Positions 27,175 through 35,288 of a stretch of 35,288 bases of DNA are shown piece by piece (position 1 is the stretch's first letter; each line of letters begins with the position of its first letter). The position numbers and the translations under genes were made by a program. The stretch spans positions 1 to 35,288 of the forward strand of contig JAMFRU010000101.1 in NCBI GenBank assembly GCA_026224875.1, given 5' to 3'. The notes beneath the pieces were generated by a model that was not told the origin of the DNA, did no database searches, and was given only the letters and a program-made list of their open reading frames with translations. This DNA comes from Acidocella sp. Lineage in GTDB: Bacteria; Pseudomonadota; Alphaproteobacteria; Acetobacterales; Acetobacteraceae.

Positions 27175-28623
27175 CTACGGCCCCGCCATGCGGAACATAT
27201 GGAAAATAGCTTCGGGCAAAGTGTAGATATGCACCGCCGCCACGGCCAGCGCCGGCAGCACCCAGAGCCCCCGCGGCAGGCGCGCGAGTCGCTTCATCTC
27301 CTGCAAGCGCCGGGGTAGGCAACCGGGCAGCACAAGGATGAAAAACGGCAGTAACGGTAGGAAATAACGCGCCTGCACGCCATCGATGCGCAGCGCCCCC
27401 ACCGTGGTAAAGGTGAGATAGAGCGAGATTTCCATGGTGGTGAAGGTGCCGAACAGCACCAGCGCCGCAAATCCAGCATCCCAGCGCGCCCGGCCCAGGC
27501 CAGGCTCAAGCAGAGTCCCAAAAAACGCCGCCACCAGCGCTGCGGCCTGAAATGGCCAATCCCCGCCGCCCAGCCGCAGCCGCTCATAGGCCGTCATGCA
27601 GAACAGATGCGGCCAGAGCGAAGACCAGGACGAGATAACCGAGGCAACCGGCATCCAGAGTATAATGTCCGGCCGGGCGCGCAGCACGCGCAGATTCTCG
27701 CCGAATCCAGATGCGGTGAGCCAGCCATCGCGCGGCCCAGGCCAAAGCGGGCCCGGATGATAGGGCGGCAGCTTATAAGGTACGAATCCGCCATGGCTTA
27801 TATGCGCCAGCCAGAGCAGGGGAGCCGAGACCGCCAGCGCCAGCAGCAATACCCGCCGCAGCAGGCCGGGGCCGCGCAAAGGCAGCAGTCCCAACCCCAG
27901 CAACGGCAAATACGGCAGTTTCGCCAAAGCCACCGCCAGCAACGCCGCCCAGCTCACCGCTTTGGAAGCAACATTGCTCCGGGTCAGCAACGCCGCAGCC
28001 AATGCAGCGCAGGCCAGCATCCCCCCGTCCTGATTATAGGAGGCGCCAATTGCCAGACTCGGCGGCAGCGTCAGCACCGCGAAAATCAGCATCCCGCCGC
28101 GCCGCGCCAGCAGCAGTGCCGCCACCCCCATCGCCAGATACGCCGCCAGCATCACCAGCCGGCCAGTATACACCGCATATAAAGGTGACATCCCAATGCT
28201 TTTGCCGCCCTGCAGCCCAAGCACGGCCGGCACGTAAAACACCGGAAAATACTCCGCCATCTGCGAGGGGCATTCGAGCGTGTTCGGGAACCAGTAGAGC
28301 GCCTTCTCGTAGGCCACATCCTCCGGGGGTACCGGCTTGCCGGTCAGCGCCACGTAAACCTCCCTGGCATTCAGCACCATGAAGACCGACACGTTCATCT
28401 GAAATTTGGGAAACGACCCCGGCACCTTCGTGGCGGTAAGCTGGCCCAGCCGCAGCGCATCGGCCCGCACGATATGCGGCACCTCATCCGGCGCCATGCC
28501 CGGCGGCGCCAGCCAGGCAATGCCCAGCCCGGCCGGCAGAGCGCACAGCAGAAACAGCACGGCAAGCACGCGCGGGCGATCCAGACAGGCGATGCAACGG
28601 CGCAACCACAGCAGCATCGTCAT
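27175..28623 (-). CDS. DUF2142 polytopic membrane protein, copy 1
   Basis: 482 residues with about ten transmembrane helices. The first helix is followed by GMAPDEVPHIVRADALRLGQ (about residues 42-61), whose D-E pair in the first periplasmic loop matches the acidic catalytic motif of GT-C glycosyltransferases. Other shared marks: ASYNQDGGML, PPYHPGPLWPGPRDGWL, QARYFLPLLPFFILVLPG and the closing IFHMFRMAGP. DUF2142 proteins are thought to transfer sugars from polyprenyl-phosphate donors outside the membrane; none of this is shown for this copy. It is the last of four tandem paralogues, starting within the end of copy 2 (ATGA, 4-bp overlap). It is the most divergent of the four at the N-terminus. 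Confidence 0.85.
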   Translation of the reverse strand: MTMLLWLRRCIACLDRPRVLAVLFLLCALPAGLGIAWLAPPGMAPDEVPHIVRADALRLGQLTATKVPGSFPKFQMNVSVFMVLNAREVYVALTGKPVPPEDVAYEKALYWFPNTLECPSQMAEYFPVFYVPAVLGLQGGKSIGMSPLYAVYTGRLVMLAAYLAMGVAALLLARRGGMLIFAVLTLPPSLAIGASYNQDGGMLACAALAAALLTRSNVASKAVSWAALLAVALAKLPYLPLLGLGLLPLRGPGLLRRVLLLALAVSAPLLWLAHISHGGFVPYKLPPYHPGPLWPGPRDGWLTASGFGENLRVLRARPDIILWMPVASVISSWSSLWPHLFCMTAYERLRLGGGDWPFQAAALVAAFFGTLLEPGLGRARWDAGFAALVLFGTFTTMEISLYLTFTTVGALRIDGVQARYFLPLLPFFILVLPGCLPRRLQEMKRLARLPRGLWVLPALAVAAVHIYTLPEAIFHMFRMAGP

Positions 28624-30086
28624 GGCATCGGCATATGGAAGACGTGGATGATATAGGCCGGCAAAGCATGGACATTCACCACCGCCATGCCGATTGCCGG
28701 CAAAACGAACCAGCCCTGCGCCAAGCGGGGCAGGCGGGTCATCCCTGGTAGTTTGCCCAGCCCTTTGCCTGCCGCGGGTAGCAGAAACACGAAAAACGGC
28801 ATGAACAGCAGAAAATACCGCGCGTTGATGCCCTCGATATAAGGCAGCCCGGCATCGGTAAACGTTAGATACAGCGAGAGCTCCATGGCGATGAAACTGA
28901 CGAACACGGCAAACGCCACCAGCCCCGCATCAACCCCGCCCCAGCCCGGATTCTGCCCCGGCACCGGCCGCGCCGCCCCCATAACAGCAAGTGCCGCCGC
29001 ACCCAGCGATGCCACAAGCCACGGGTATTCCCAGGCCGGAATACGCAGATTGCCCAGCGAAATCCCGCCCAGGATCAGCGGCCAGGTCGTCCCCCAGAAC
29101 ACCCGCAGCGTATACAGCGGCAGTATAAAAATCTGGGCGGGATGCGCCAGCAGCACCCGCATGTTCGCCCCCGGCTCCACCGCATTCAGCCACACATCAT
29201 GCGGCCCAGGGTATAGCGGCCCCGGATGATACGGCGGGCGCGGATAAGATACGAACCCGCCATGCACCGTATGCAGCAGCCACAACGCGGGGAGCATGCA
29301 CGCCACCACCACCACCAAAACGCGGCGCCACAACCCCGCCCCCAGCAATGGCGCCAGGCAGACCAGCAGCAACGGCGCATAAGGCGGTTTGGCCAGGCCC
29401 ACGCAAACCAGCAGCCCCACCGCCGCCCACCAGGCCCAGCACTGCTTTCGCGTCAGCAAGGCCACCGCCAGCGCGCAGGCGCCAATCATCAGCCCATCGT
29501 GATTATAAGAGGACGCCAAATTGACCAGCGTCGGCAGCGTGAGTGTGGCAAACATCAGCCCCGCGCCGGTGCGGGCAAGTGCCACGGCGGCCGTGCCCAT
29601 CGCCACAAAAGCCAGCAGCATCGCCACCCGGCCCAGATACACCGTATGCAGCGGCGTCAGCCCGAGCTTCTCGCCCAGCAGCAGCCCCAAAGCCCCAGGC
29701 GCGTAAAATACCGGAAAATACTGCACCATCTGGGTCGGCGAATAGATCTGGTGCCAGTCCCATTGCACCGCCTCGGTCTGGCGCCAAGCCGATTCCGGCT
29801 CGGCCTTGTCAGGAAACCCACCGATAAATTCCGGGCTGAGCAGCACTTGGTCAATCGCGGCATTCAGAATCACGCCGAATTTCACCCTGCCCGTGGTGGG
29901 AACCGGCGCATTCACGCCCAGAATCTCGCCGTAGCGCAGCCCATCCGCCCGGGCTATATGCGAGGGCTCATCAGGAAACAATGTAATCGGCGTGCGCAAT
30001 GCACAGCCCAGCCCAGTCGCCAGCACGCAGAGCAGAAACAGCGCCGCCAGCACGCCGGGCCGGGCCAAGGCCGTGAGCAGGCGCAT
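28620..30086 (-). CDS. DUF2142 polytopic membrane protein, copy 2
   Basis: 488 residues, paralogue of its three neighbours. The loop-1 motif is FPDEPSHIARADGLRYGEI; then SSYNHDGLMIGACALAVALL (His replaces the Gln of the other copies), PPYHPGPLYPGPHDVWL, INARYFLLFMPFFVFLLPA and the terminal AYIIHVFHMPMP, a variation on R-M-A-G-P. About ten helices fill the rest. A GT-C-like role in cell-envelope glycan synthesis is the family-level guess. Its ATG shares one base with the stop of copy 3 (TAATG), and its stop overlaps the copy 1 start, so it is translationally coupled on both sides. Confidence 0.85.
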   Translation of the reverse strand: MRLLTALARPGVLAALFLLCVLATGLGCALRTPITLFPDEPSHIARADGLRYGEILGVNAPVPTTGRVKFGVILNAAIDQVLLSPEFIGGFPDKAEPESAWRQTEAVQWDWHQIYSPTQMVQYFPVFYAPGALGLLLGEKLGLTPLHTVYLGRVAMLLAFVAMGTAAVALARTGAGLMFATLTLPTLVNLASSYNHDGLMIGACALAVALLTRKQCWAWWAAVGLLVCVGLAKPPYAPLLLVCLAPLLGAGLWRRVLVVVVACMLPALWLLHTVHGGFVSYPRPPYHPGPLYPGPHDVWLNAVEPGANMRVLLAHPAQIFILPLYTLRVFWGTTWPLILGGISLGNLRIPAWEYPWLVASLGAAALAVMGAARPVPGQNPGWGGVDAGLVAFAVFVSFIAMELSLYLTFTDAGLPYIEGINARYFLLFMPFFVFLLPAAGKGLGKLPGMTRLPRLAQGWFVLPAIGMAVVNVHALPAYIIHVFHMPMP

Positions 30087-31558
30087 TACGGCCCGGCCAT
30101 GCGGTACACGTGGAAAATAAACGCCGGCAATGCGTAAGCATTCACCAGCGCCATGGTAACGGCGGGCAAGGCAAACCAGCCGGGGGCAATGGATGGCATT
30201 CTCGCCGCACCTGGCAGTCTGGCCAGCAATTTACCGGTATACGGCAGCAGAAATACAAAAAACGGCAGCAGCGGCAGAAAATAACGGCCCTGTACGCCGC
30301 CTATCTGTGCCATGCCGGCGCGCGTAGCGGTGATATACATGGAAATTTCCATGCCGATGAAGGCACTGAACAGCGCCAGCGCGGCAAACCCCACATCTAA
30401 GCCGCGCTTCCAGCCCAACCGGGAACAAACCGTGCCCAGCACCGCGGTGCCCAATGCCACCAGCAGGCACGGGTATTCCCAGCCCCAGATCAGCACATTG
30501 TCCCATGAGATTACGCCCAGAGCGCGCAGACGCTCAATGTGCCATTGGGGCGGGAGCGAGGCGAGGGGCACCGATATGACCCGCTCCGGATGCGCCAGCA
30601 GCACTTTTAAATTATATCCCGGGAACACCTCGTGCAGCCAAACATCGCGCGGCCCGGGCCAGAGCGGACCAGGATGATAGGGAGGGCACGGATAGGTTAT
30701 TAACTTATTGTGCAGGAGCCAAAGCCCGGGCAGGGCGCAGGCCATCAGCACCATTAGGCTGCGCCGCCGCAGCTCGGCCGCCAACCGCCATGCGCCGGGG
30801 TTAAGCAGTGGCGGCAGGCAGAAACCAAACAATGCCATATACGGCGTTTTGGCCAGAATAGCGGCGGTAAGCAATGCCAGTGCGGCGCACCAGCTCGGGC
30901 TCAATCCGGCCCGGCAGCGGGTCAACAGTGCTGCGGCCAGCGCACAGGCGCCGATGACCATTCCGTCCTGATTATAGGAAGAGGCCAGATTAATGGCGGT
31001 TGGCAGGGTCAGCACGGTGAAGAGCAAAGTATTGCCATACCGGGCCAGCCCAACCGCCGCAGCGCCCATCAGCAGATAAACCGCCAGCATGCAGACGCGG
31101 CCGAGGTAGAATGTGTGCAATGGTGTCAGGCCCGATACCTGGCCGGCCAGCAAACCAAGCGCACCCGGTATGTACATCACGGGAAAATATTGCACCATTT
31201 GGCTGGGAAAGAACGTCATGCCGGGAAACCATGGCAACTCTTCTGCCGCAGCCCGGTCCGCCGCAGGCACCGGTCTGTCGGGAAAGGCGCCGCCGAATTC
31301 GCGGCTAAGCAGCACCGCGATAATCCCGTTGTCTATCCTGGCCCCTGCAGCCATCGATGCCGGCGGGTAATCCGGCGGCGGTTTGGAGCCGTAAATTTCT
31401 CCATGCCGCAGGCCATCGGCCCGGGCGACGTGAGAATATTCATCGGAAAACATGCCCACCGGCGTGAGCAGCGCGCAGCCCAGCCCAGTGGGCAGGCCGA
31501 ACAGTAGGAAACACAAAGCCAGCCCGCGTGCACTGGTTAAACGGTTTAGCCAGCGCAT
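30086..31558 (-). CDS. DUF2142 polytopic membrane protein, copy 3
   Basis: 490 residues from ATG at 31558 (MRWLNRLTSARGLALCFLLF), chosen because it lines up with copy 2. The 20-residue upstream extension to 31618 overlaps copy 4 and has no counterpart. Motifs: FSDEYSHVARADGLRHGEIY, ASSYNQDGMVIGACALAAAL, PPYHPGPLWPGPRDVWLHE, VQGRYFLPLLPFFVFLLPY and the terminal FIFHVYRMAGP. It carries an inserted segment around DYPPASMAAGARIDNG in the first large loop, a region that differs in every copy. It starts 4 bp after the copy 4 stop. The substrate is unknown. Confidence 0.85.
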   Translation of the reverse strand: MRWLNRLTSARGLALCFLLFGLPTGLGCALLTPVGMFSDEYSHVARADGLRHGEIYGSKPPPDYPPASMAAGARIDNGIIAVLLSREFGGAFPDRPVPAADRAAAEELPWFPGMTFFPSQMVQYFPVMYIPGALGLLAGQVSGLTPLHTFYLGRVCMLAVYLLMGAAAVGLARYGNTLLFTVLTLPTAINLASSYNQDGMVIGACALAAALLTRCRAGLSPSWCAALALLTAAILAKTPYMALFGFCLPPLLNPGAWRLAAELRRRSLMVLMACALPGLWLLHNKLITYPCPPYHPGPLWPGPRDVWLHEVFPGYNLKVLLAHPERVISVPLASLPPQWHIERLRALGVISWDNVLIWGWEYPCLLVALGTAVLGTVCSRLGWKRGLDVGFAALALFSAFIGMEISMYITATRAGMAQIGGVQGRYFLPLLPFFVFLLPYTGKLLARLPGAARMPSIAPGWFALPAVTMALVNAYALPAFIFHVYRMAGP

Positions 31559-31562
31559 TGCG

Positions 31563-33125
31563 TTACGGCCCCGGCATGCGGAAGAGATGGAAGATGAACG
31601 CCGGCAGCGCAAAAACATTCACCACCGCCATGGCCATGGCGGGCAGGCACAGCCAGCCGGCAGACAGCCGCAAATGCTGTCCTCCCCATCCTGCCACCTC
31701 TGCGCCGCTGGGCAGCCGGCCAAGTATCCCGCCCGCGCACCGGAACAGAGCGCGAAGCAGAAAAATAAGGAACGGCACAAGCGGCGTAAAGTACCTCGGG
31801 TTAACCCCATCTATTTCGTCGAGTCCCGCATTGGTCCAGGTCAGATACATTGCGAGTTCTATGCAGATGAACGCCGTGAACAACACCGCCGCGGCAAACC
31901 CGGCATCCAGCCCGCGCCACGTCCCGGGGCGCGGGTAAAGCGTTGCACAGGCTGCCGCAAGCAGCGCTATCGCCAGAAGGGGATATTCCCAGGTGCCGAT
32001 AATGTGCCGGTCCACAATCCCGCCAAGAAACAGCCGCCACATCCAATGCCAGCGCGCCGCAAAAGAGGTGAGCGGCAGCAGGATAATCTGCGCAGGATGC
32101 GCCAGCAGCACCAGCAAATTGTTGCGCGGCGTAAAACTCTGCAAAGTCACGTCCCTCGCACCAGGCCAGAGTGGTCCCGGATGATAGGGCAGCGTCTGGT
32201 AGGCGATGAACCCAAAATGCAGATTATGGAGCAACCACAATCCCGGCAGTACGCTGGCCAGACCAATCAACACCGCGCGCCGCCAGAAACCAGAAGCCAT
32301 AAACGGCGGAAGGCACAGCAGCAGAAGCACCGCATACGGCGTCTTGGCGCTCACAACGGCGGTAAGCAGGGCCAGGGCCGCAAACCAATCCCGGCTTAAC
32401 CCCGGCCCGCACCGGCTCAGCAACGCAGCCGCCAAAGTACAACAAACAATAATCAGCCCGTCCTGATTATAAGAGGACGCCAAATTGATGGTGGTCGGCA
32501 AAGTCAGCACAGCAAAGATCAGCGCATTACCGAACCGCGCCCGCGCGATGGCCACAGTGCCCAATACAATAAACGCCAGCAGCATCACCACGCGGCCCAG
32601 AAAAAACGCATACAGCGGGGGCAAGCCAACCACCTGCCCCGCCAGCAGGCCAACCGCACCGGGCACGTACATGATGGGAAAATACTGAACCATCTGGGTC
32701 GGGAAATAACTCATGCCCGGAAACCAGGGCAAAGCTTCAACGCTGCGTCTATCCTCCACCGTCACCTGCCTGAAGCGAGAGGCATCGCCCAGTTCATCGC
32801 TGACCAGTGCCCGCAAAAACCCGTTATCGACCAACACCCCGGCAGTGGCCATATATACCCCTGGTTCCGGCGCGCCCGGCAGCGGCCTCTGCCCAAAAAT
32901 CTCGCCATGCCGCAGCCCATCGGCCCGCACGGCATGGAAGGCCTCGTCAGGGAATACCCCCTCCGGGGTGAGCAACGCACAGCCCAGCCCGGTCGGCAGC
33001 GCACAAAGCACGAACCACAGCGCCAGAAATTTCGGCTGCCCCGCTGCCTGCACAAGCCGGTTGAAACTGCCTAGGGGCGTGCGAAGCGAAACAACCATGC
33101 CGGACCCCAAGCGCATGAAATCCAT
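31563..33125 (-). CDS. DUF2142 polytopic membrane protein, copy 4
   Basis: 520 residues from ATG at 33125. A TTG at 33161 or ATG at 33098 are alternatives: the latter gives an N-terminus closest to the paralogues, and no ribosome-binding site is convincing. Motifs: FPDEAFHAVRADGLRHGEI, LASSYNQDGLIIVCCTLAAA, PYHPGPLWPGARDVTL, NPRYFTPLVPFLIFLL and terminal FIFHLFRMPGP. It has extra residues before the last helix (LRALFRCAGGILGRLPSGAE and on). It is the first gene of the four-gene run and is divergent from rpsA, so the promoter for the whole cluster should lie in the 33126-33328 region. Confidence 0.83.
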   Translation of the reverse strand: MDFMRLGSGMVVSLRTPLGSFNRLVQAAGQPKFLALWFVLCALPTGLGCALLTPEGVFPDEAFHAVRADGLRHGEIFGQRPLPGAPEPGVYMATAGVLVDNGFLRALVSDELGDASRFRQVTVEDRRSVEALPWFPGMSYFPTQMVQYFPIMYVPGAVGLLAGQVVGLPPLYAFFLGRVVMLLAFIVLGTVAIARARFGNALIFAVLTLPTTINLASSYNQDGLIIVCCTLAAALLSRCGPGLSRDWFAALALLTAVVSAKTPYAVLLLLCLPPFMASGFWRRAVLIGLASVLPGLWLLHNLHFGFIAYQTLPYHPGPLWPGARDVTLQSFTPRNNLLVLLAHPAQIILLPLTSFAARWHWMWRLFLGGIVDRHIIGTWEYPLLAIALLAAACATLYPRPGTWRGLDAGFAAAVLFTAFICIELAMYLTWTNAGLDEIDGVNPRYFTPLVPFLIFLLRALFRCAGGILGRLPSGAEVAGWGGQHLRLSAGWLCLPAMAMAVVNVFALPAFIFHLFRMPGP

Positions 33126-33176
33126 GGAAAAATCAAGAGGCGATCCAACCCAGCCTGGCAATAAAACGCTAACCGC

Positions 33177-33204
33177 TTGACAACGCCTCAGTGGAGGCTA
33201 AACC
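33177..33204 (+). promoter_or_regulatory. candidate rpsA promoter
   Basis: TTGACA (33177-33182) with TAAACC (33199-33204) after 16 bp. The -35 box is consensus; the -10 box is poor. It would give a leader of about 120 nt before the rpsA ATG, in which a hairpin GCCTC-AGTG-GAGGC (33185-33198, overlapping the promoter) and several GC-rich stems can form. I see no gene in this gap. Confidence 0.4.
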
Positions 33205-33328
33205 ATGCCCCATCTGTAACCGGACATCCTCCGCCCAAAGCGTAAGGATGCTCTAGCCGTTGTCCCCCAAACCGGGGCCGCGCATTCCCACCGGGCCTCG
33301 CCCGTAGTTTAAGGACACACCCAGCCAC

Positions 33329-35062
33329 ATGGCTTCATCCTCCTTCACCATCCGCCATTCGGATGCCCCCATTTATTCCGGCCCCGATGATTTCGCGGCC
33401 CTGCTCGATGCAGCACTCGGCGCTGGCGCCGGGTTCGAAGGCTCAGTCGTTTCCGGTATCGTGCTCCGCATCGACGACGATTTCGTCATCGTTGATGTCG
33501 GTCTGAAATCCGAAGGCCGCGTCCCCCTTCGTGAGTTCGCCCCCGTCGGCGCCCGCCCGGAAGTCAACGCCGGCGATGTGTTCGACCTTTACATTGAACG
33601 CTACGAAGACAAAGACGGCTCCATGGTCCTGTCGCGCGAGAAAGCTCGCCGCGAGGAATCCTGGACCCAGCTGGAGAAGGCCTTCGAGGCCCAGACCCGC
33701 GTCAACGGCGTCATCCACGGCCGCGTCAAAGGCGGCTTCACCGTCGACCTCGGCGGCGCCACCGCATTCCTGCCCGGTTCACAGGTGGACATTCGTCCCG
33801 TCCGTGACGTCGGGCCCCTGATGGGCGTCTCCCAGCCTTTCCAGATACTGAAAATGGACCGTCAGCGCGGCAACATCGTGGTCTCGCGCCGCGCCGTGCT
33901 TGAAGAAACCCGTGCGGAACAGCGCTCCGAGCTGATCCATGGCCTCAAAGAAGGCCAGATCCTCGACGGCGTGGTCAAGAACATCACCGATTACGGCGCG
34001 TTCGTGGATCTAGGCGGCGTCGACGGCCTGCTGCACGTTACAGACATCGCCTGGAAGCGCATCAACCACCCGGCCGAGGCCCTGGTCATCGGCCAGCCCG
34101 TCAAGGTGCAGGTCATCCGCTTCAATGCCGATACCCAGCGTATCAGCCTTGGCATGAAGCAGCTGGAAGCCGATCCCTGGGAAGGTGTGGACGCCAAGTA
34201 CCCGCCCGGCGTTAAATGCTCCGGCCGCGTTACCAACATCACCGATTACGGCGCCTTCGTGGAGCTGGAAGCCGGCGTTGAAGGTCTCGTCCACGTGTCC
34301 GAAATGTCCTGGACCAAAAAGAACGCCCATCCTGGTAAAATCGTATCGACCAGCCAAGAAGTCGACGTGGTTGTTCTCGATGTCGACGCCTCCAAGCGCC
34401 GCATCAGCCTGGGCCTGAAGCAGGTTGCCCGTAATCCTTGGGAAGAGTTCCAGGACGAGCATCCCATCGGCTCCGAAGTCGAAGGCGAAATCCGCAACAT
34501 CACCGAGTTCGGCCTGTTCGTGGCCGTCGGCGCGGAAATCGACGGCATGATCCACATGTCCGACCTCTCCTGGGACGAAGCCGGCGAAACCGCCATCGCG
34601 AAATACGAGAAGGGCGCCATCGTCAAAGCCAAGGTGCTCGATATCGACATTGAGAAAGAGCGCATCTCGCTCGGTCTCAAGCAGCTCGAAGTCGATCCCG
34701 CCGCCGGCGTGCTCGATAAGGTCCACAAGAACCAGATCGTTACCTGCGTGGTTACCGCCGTGCAGAGCAACGGCATCGAAGTGAAAGTGGACGACGTGCT
34801 GACCGGCTTCATTCGCCGCGCCGAACTGGCCCGCGACAAAGCCGAGCAGCGCCCCGAGCGCTTCGCCATCGGTGACACACTCGACGCCAAGATCACGGCC
34901 GTCGATCGTGCCGCCCGCAAACTCCAGCTCACCGTCAAGGGCAAGGAAATGGACGAGGACAAGCACGCCATCACCGAATACGGCTCGTCCGACTCGGGTG
35001 CCTCCCTCGGCGATATCCTGGGCGCCGCCATCCGCCGCCGGAACCAGGCGACGGAAGACTAA
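33329..35062 (+). CDS. rpsA: 30S ribosomal protein S1
   Basis: 577 residues with six S1 (OB-fold) repeats, as in full-length proteobacterial S1. They begin at FEGSVVSGIVLRIDDDFVIV (about 35), RVNGVIHGRVKGGFTVDLGG (about 122), QILDGVVKNITDYGAFVDLG (about 210), KCSGRVTNITDYGAFVELEA (about 297), SEVEGEIRNITEFGLFVAVG (about 384) and IVTCVVTAVQSNGIEVKVDD (about 470). Repeats 3-5 are the strongest. S1 binds the mRNA leader and helps load it on the 30S subunit. The start codon has AAGGA about 13 nt upstream, a long spacing. cmk, often just upstream of rpsA, is absent; the neighbour is a divergent DUF2142 gene. The gene runs into the compound repeat beginning at 35063. Confidence 0.97.
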   Translation: MASSSFTIRHSDAPIYSGPDDFAALLDAALGAGAGFEGSVVSGIVLRIDDDFVIVDVGLKSEGRVPLREFAPVGARPEVNAGDVFDLYIERYEDKDGSMVLSREKARREESWTQLEKAFEAQTRVNGVIHGRVKGGFTVDLGGATAFLPGSQVDIRPVRDVGPLMGVSQPFQILKMDRQRGNIVVSRRAVLEETRAEQRSELIHGLKEGQILDGVVKNITDYGAFVDLGGVDGLLHVTDIAWKRINHPAEALVIGQPVKVQVIRFNADTQRISLGMKQLEADPWEGVDAKYPPGVKCSGRVTNITDYGAFVELEAGVEGLVHVSEMSWTKKNAHPGKIVSTSQEVDVVVLDVDASKRRISLGLKQVARNPWEEFQDEHPIGSEVEGEIRNITEFGLFVAVGAEIDGMIHMSDLSWDEAGETAIAKYEKGAIVKAKVLDIDIEKERISLGLKQLEVDPAAGVLDKVHKNQIVTCVVTAVQSNGIEVKVDDVLTGFIRRAELARDKAEQRPERFAIGDTLDAKITAVDRAARKLQLTVKGKEMDEDKHAITEYGSSDSGASLGDILGAAIRRRNQATED

Positions 35063-35095
35063 GAGGAAAAAGGCGAGGGGGCTTTGCCCCCCTCG
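35063..35095 (-). terminator. minus-strand terminator of the second compound repeat
   Basis: Stem CGAGGGGGC (35074-35082) with GCCCCCCTCG (35086-35095; one bulged C) and a three-base loop. On the minus strand it is followed by CCTTTTTCC. It starts right after the rpsA stop and would block antisense transcription into rpsA. Confidence 0.6.
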
Positions 35096-35245
35096 ACCCC
35101 CCACTGGGCCTGAGGCCCCGACCCCAATAGTTTTAAATAATATAAAAGGGGCCAGCCACCCTGCTGTTTAAACAGTCTGGGGGAGTGCCCGTTTGTATTG
35201 GTTATGTGGCGGGGGGTTGGGGCCCCCCGCCCCCCCCAGGTCGAG

Positions 35246-35264
35246 GGCGGAGCCCCGCCTTTTT
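35246..35264 (+). terminator. plus-strand terminator, probably for rpsA
   Basis: Stem GGCGG / CCGCC with loop AGCC, followed by five T. The stem is short, but the position at the right end of the repeat mirrors 6896-6919. It is about 185 bp after the rpsA stop. Confidence 0.55.
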
Positions 35265-35288
35265 ACTTCCCTAAACGCTAGCCAAACC

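Larger units (their letters stand above)
35063..35264. repeat. compound inverted repeat with outward-facing terminators, second copy
   Basis: Same plan as 6721-6919. The left arm (35063-35135) read on the minus strand gives CTATTGGGGTCGGGGCCTCA and so on, close to the right arm at 6860-6919. The right arm (about 35190-35264) reads in the plus direction and shares GTCGAGGGCGGAGCC. Between them lies an AT-richer spacer with a CTGTTTAAACAG palindrome (35163-35174). The core 25-bp stem seen in the first copy is not conserved here. Confidence 0.7.

Overview
The window is about 35 kb of GC-rich chromosomal DNA from an alphaproteobacterium, most likely of the Acetobacteraceae. The family call is an inference. 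It rests on the protein character (rpsA, ligA, recN, bamD, a Cys-poor RpmJ, DUF2142 proteins) and on the downstream hairpin near 4344-4365, which resembles sequences I remember from that family. I cannot name a species. I saw no tRNA, rRNA, CRISPR array or phage structural gene.

Layout. (1) 179-1525 (minus): a FeeM-type N-acyl amino acid synthase followed by an ICMT-like membrane methyltransferase, divergent from a large membrane-PAS-GGDEF-EAL protein (1705-4329). (2) 4382-6707: a terminator, rpmJ, an acyltransferase-3 membrane protein and a GT2 glycosyltransferase. (3) 6721-15462 (minus except the repeat): a bidirectional-terminator repeat, a rhamnosyltransferase-like GT2, and a tightly coupled run consisting of a 1255-residue multidomain glycosyltransferase, rfbB, rfbA, rfbC and rfbD. 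Together these make dTDP-L-rhamnose and probably build a rhamnose-containing surface glycan. (4) 15499-21553: a mixed accessory segment with a LysR regulator, a collapsed SDR/HxlR divergent pair (two facing pseudogene remnants), marC-marR-emrA without emrB, an IS30-family element, a Pal-like lipoprotein and a small unknown protein. (5) 21634-27082 (minus): the conserved bamD-recN-ligA block, with an extra lower-GC secreted protein between recN and ligA. (6) 27175-33125 (minus): four tandem, translationally coupled DUF2142 (GT-C-like) membrane proteins. (7) 33329-35062: rpsA, followed by a second compound inverted repeat.

How the genes may work together. Much of the window concerns the cell envelope: rhamnose donor synthesis, at least three soluble glycosyltransferases, an acyltransferase, four putative polytopic glycosyltransferases, BamD and a Pal-like lipoprotein. 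The N-acyl amino acid synthase/methyltransferase pair could make a methylated acyl-amino acid lipid or signal. The neighbouring c-di-GMP protein would be a natural but unproven partner.
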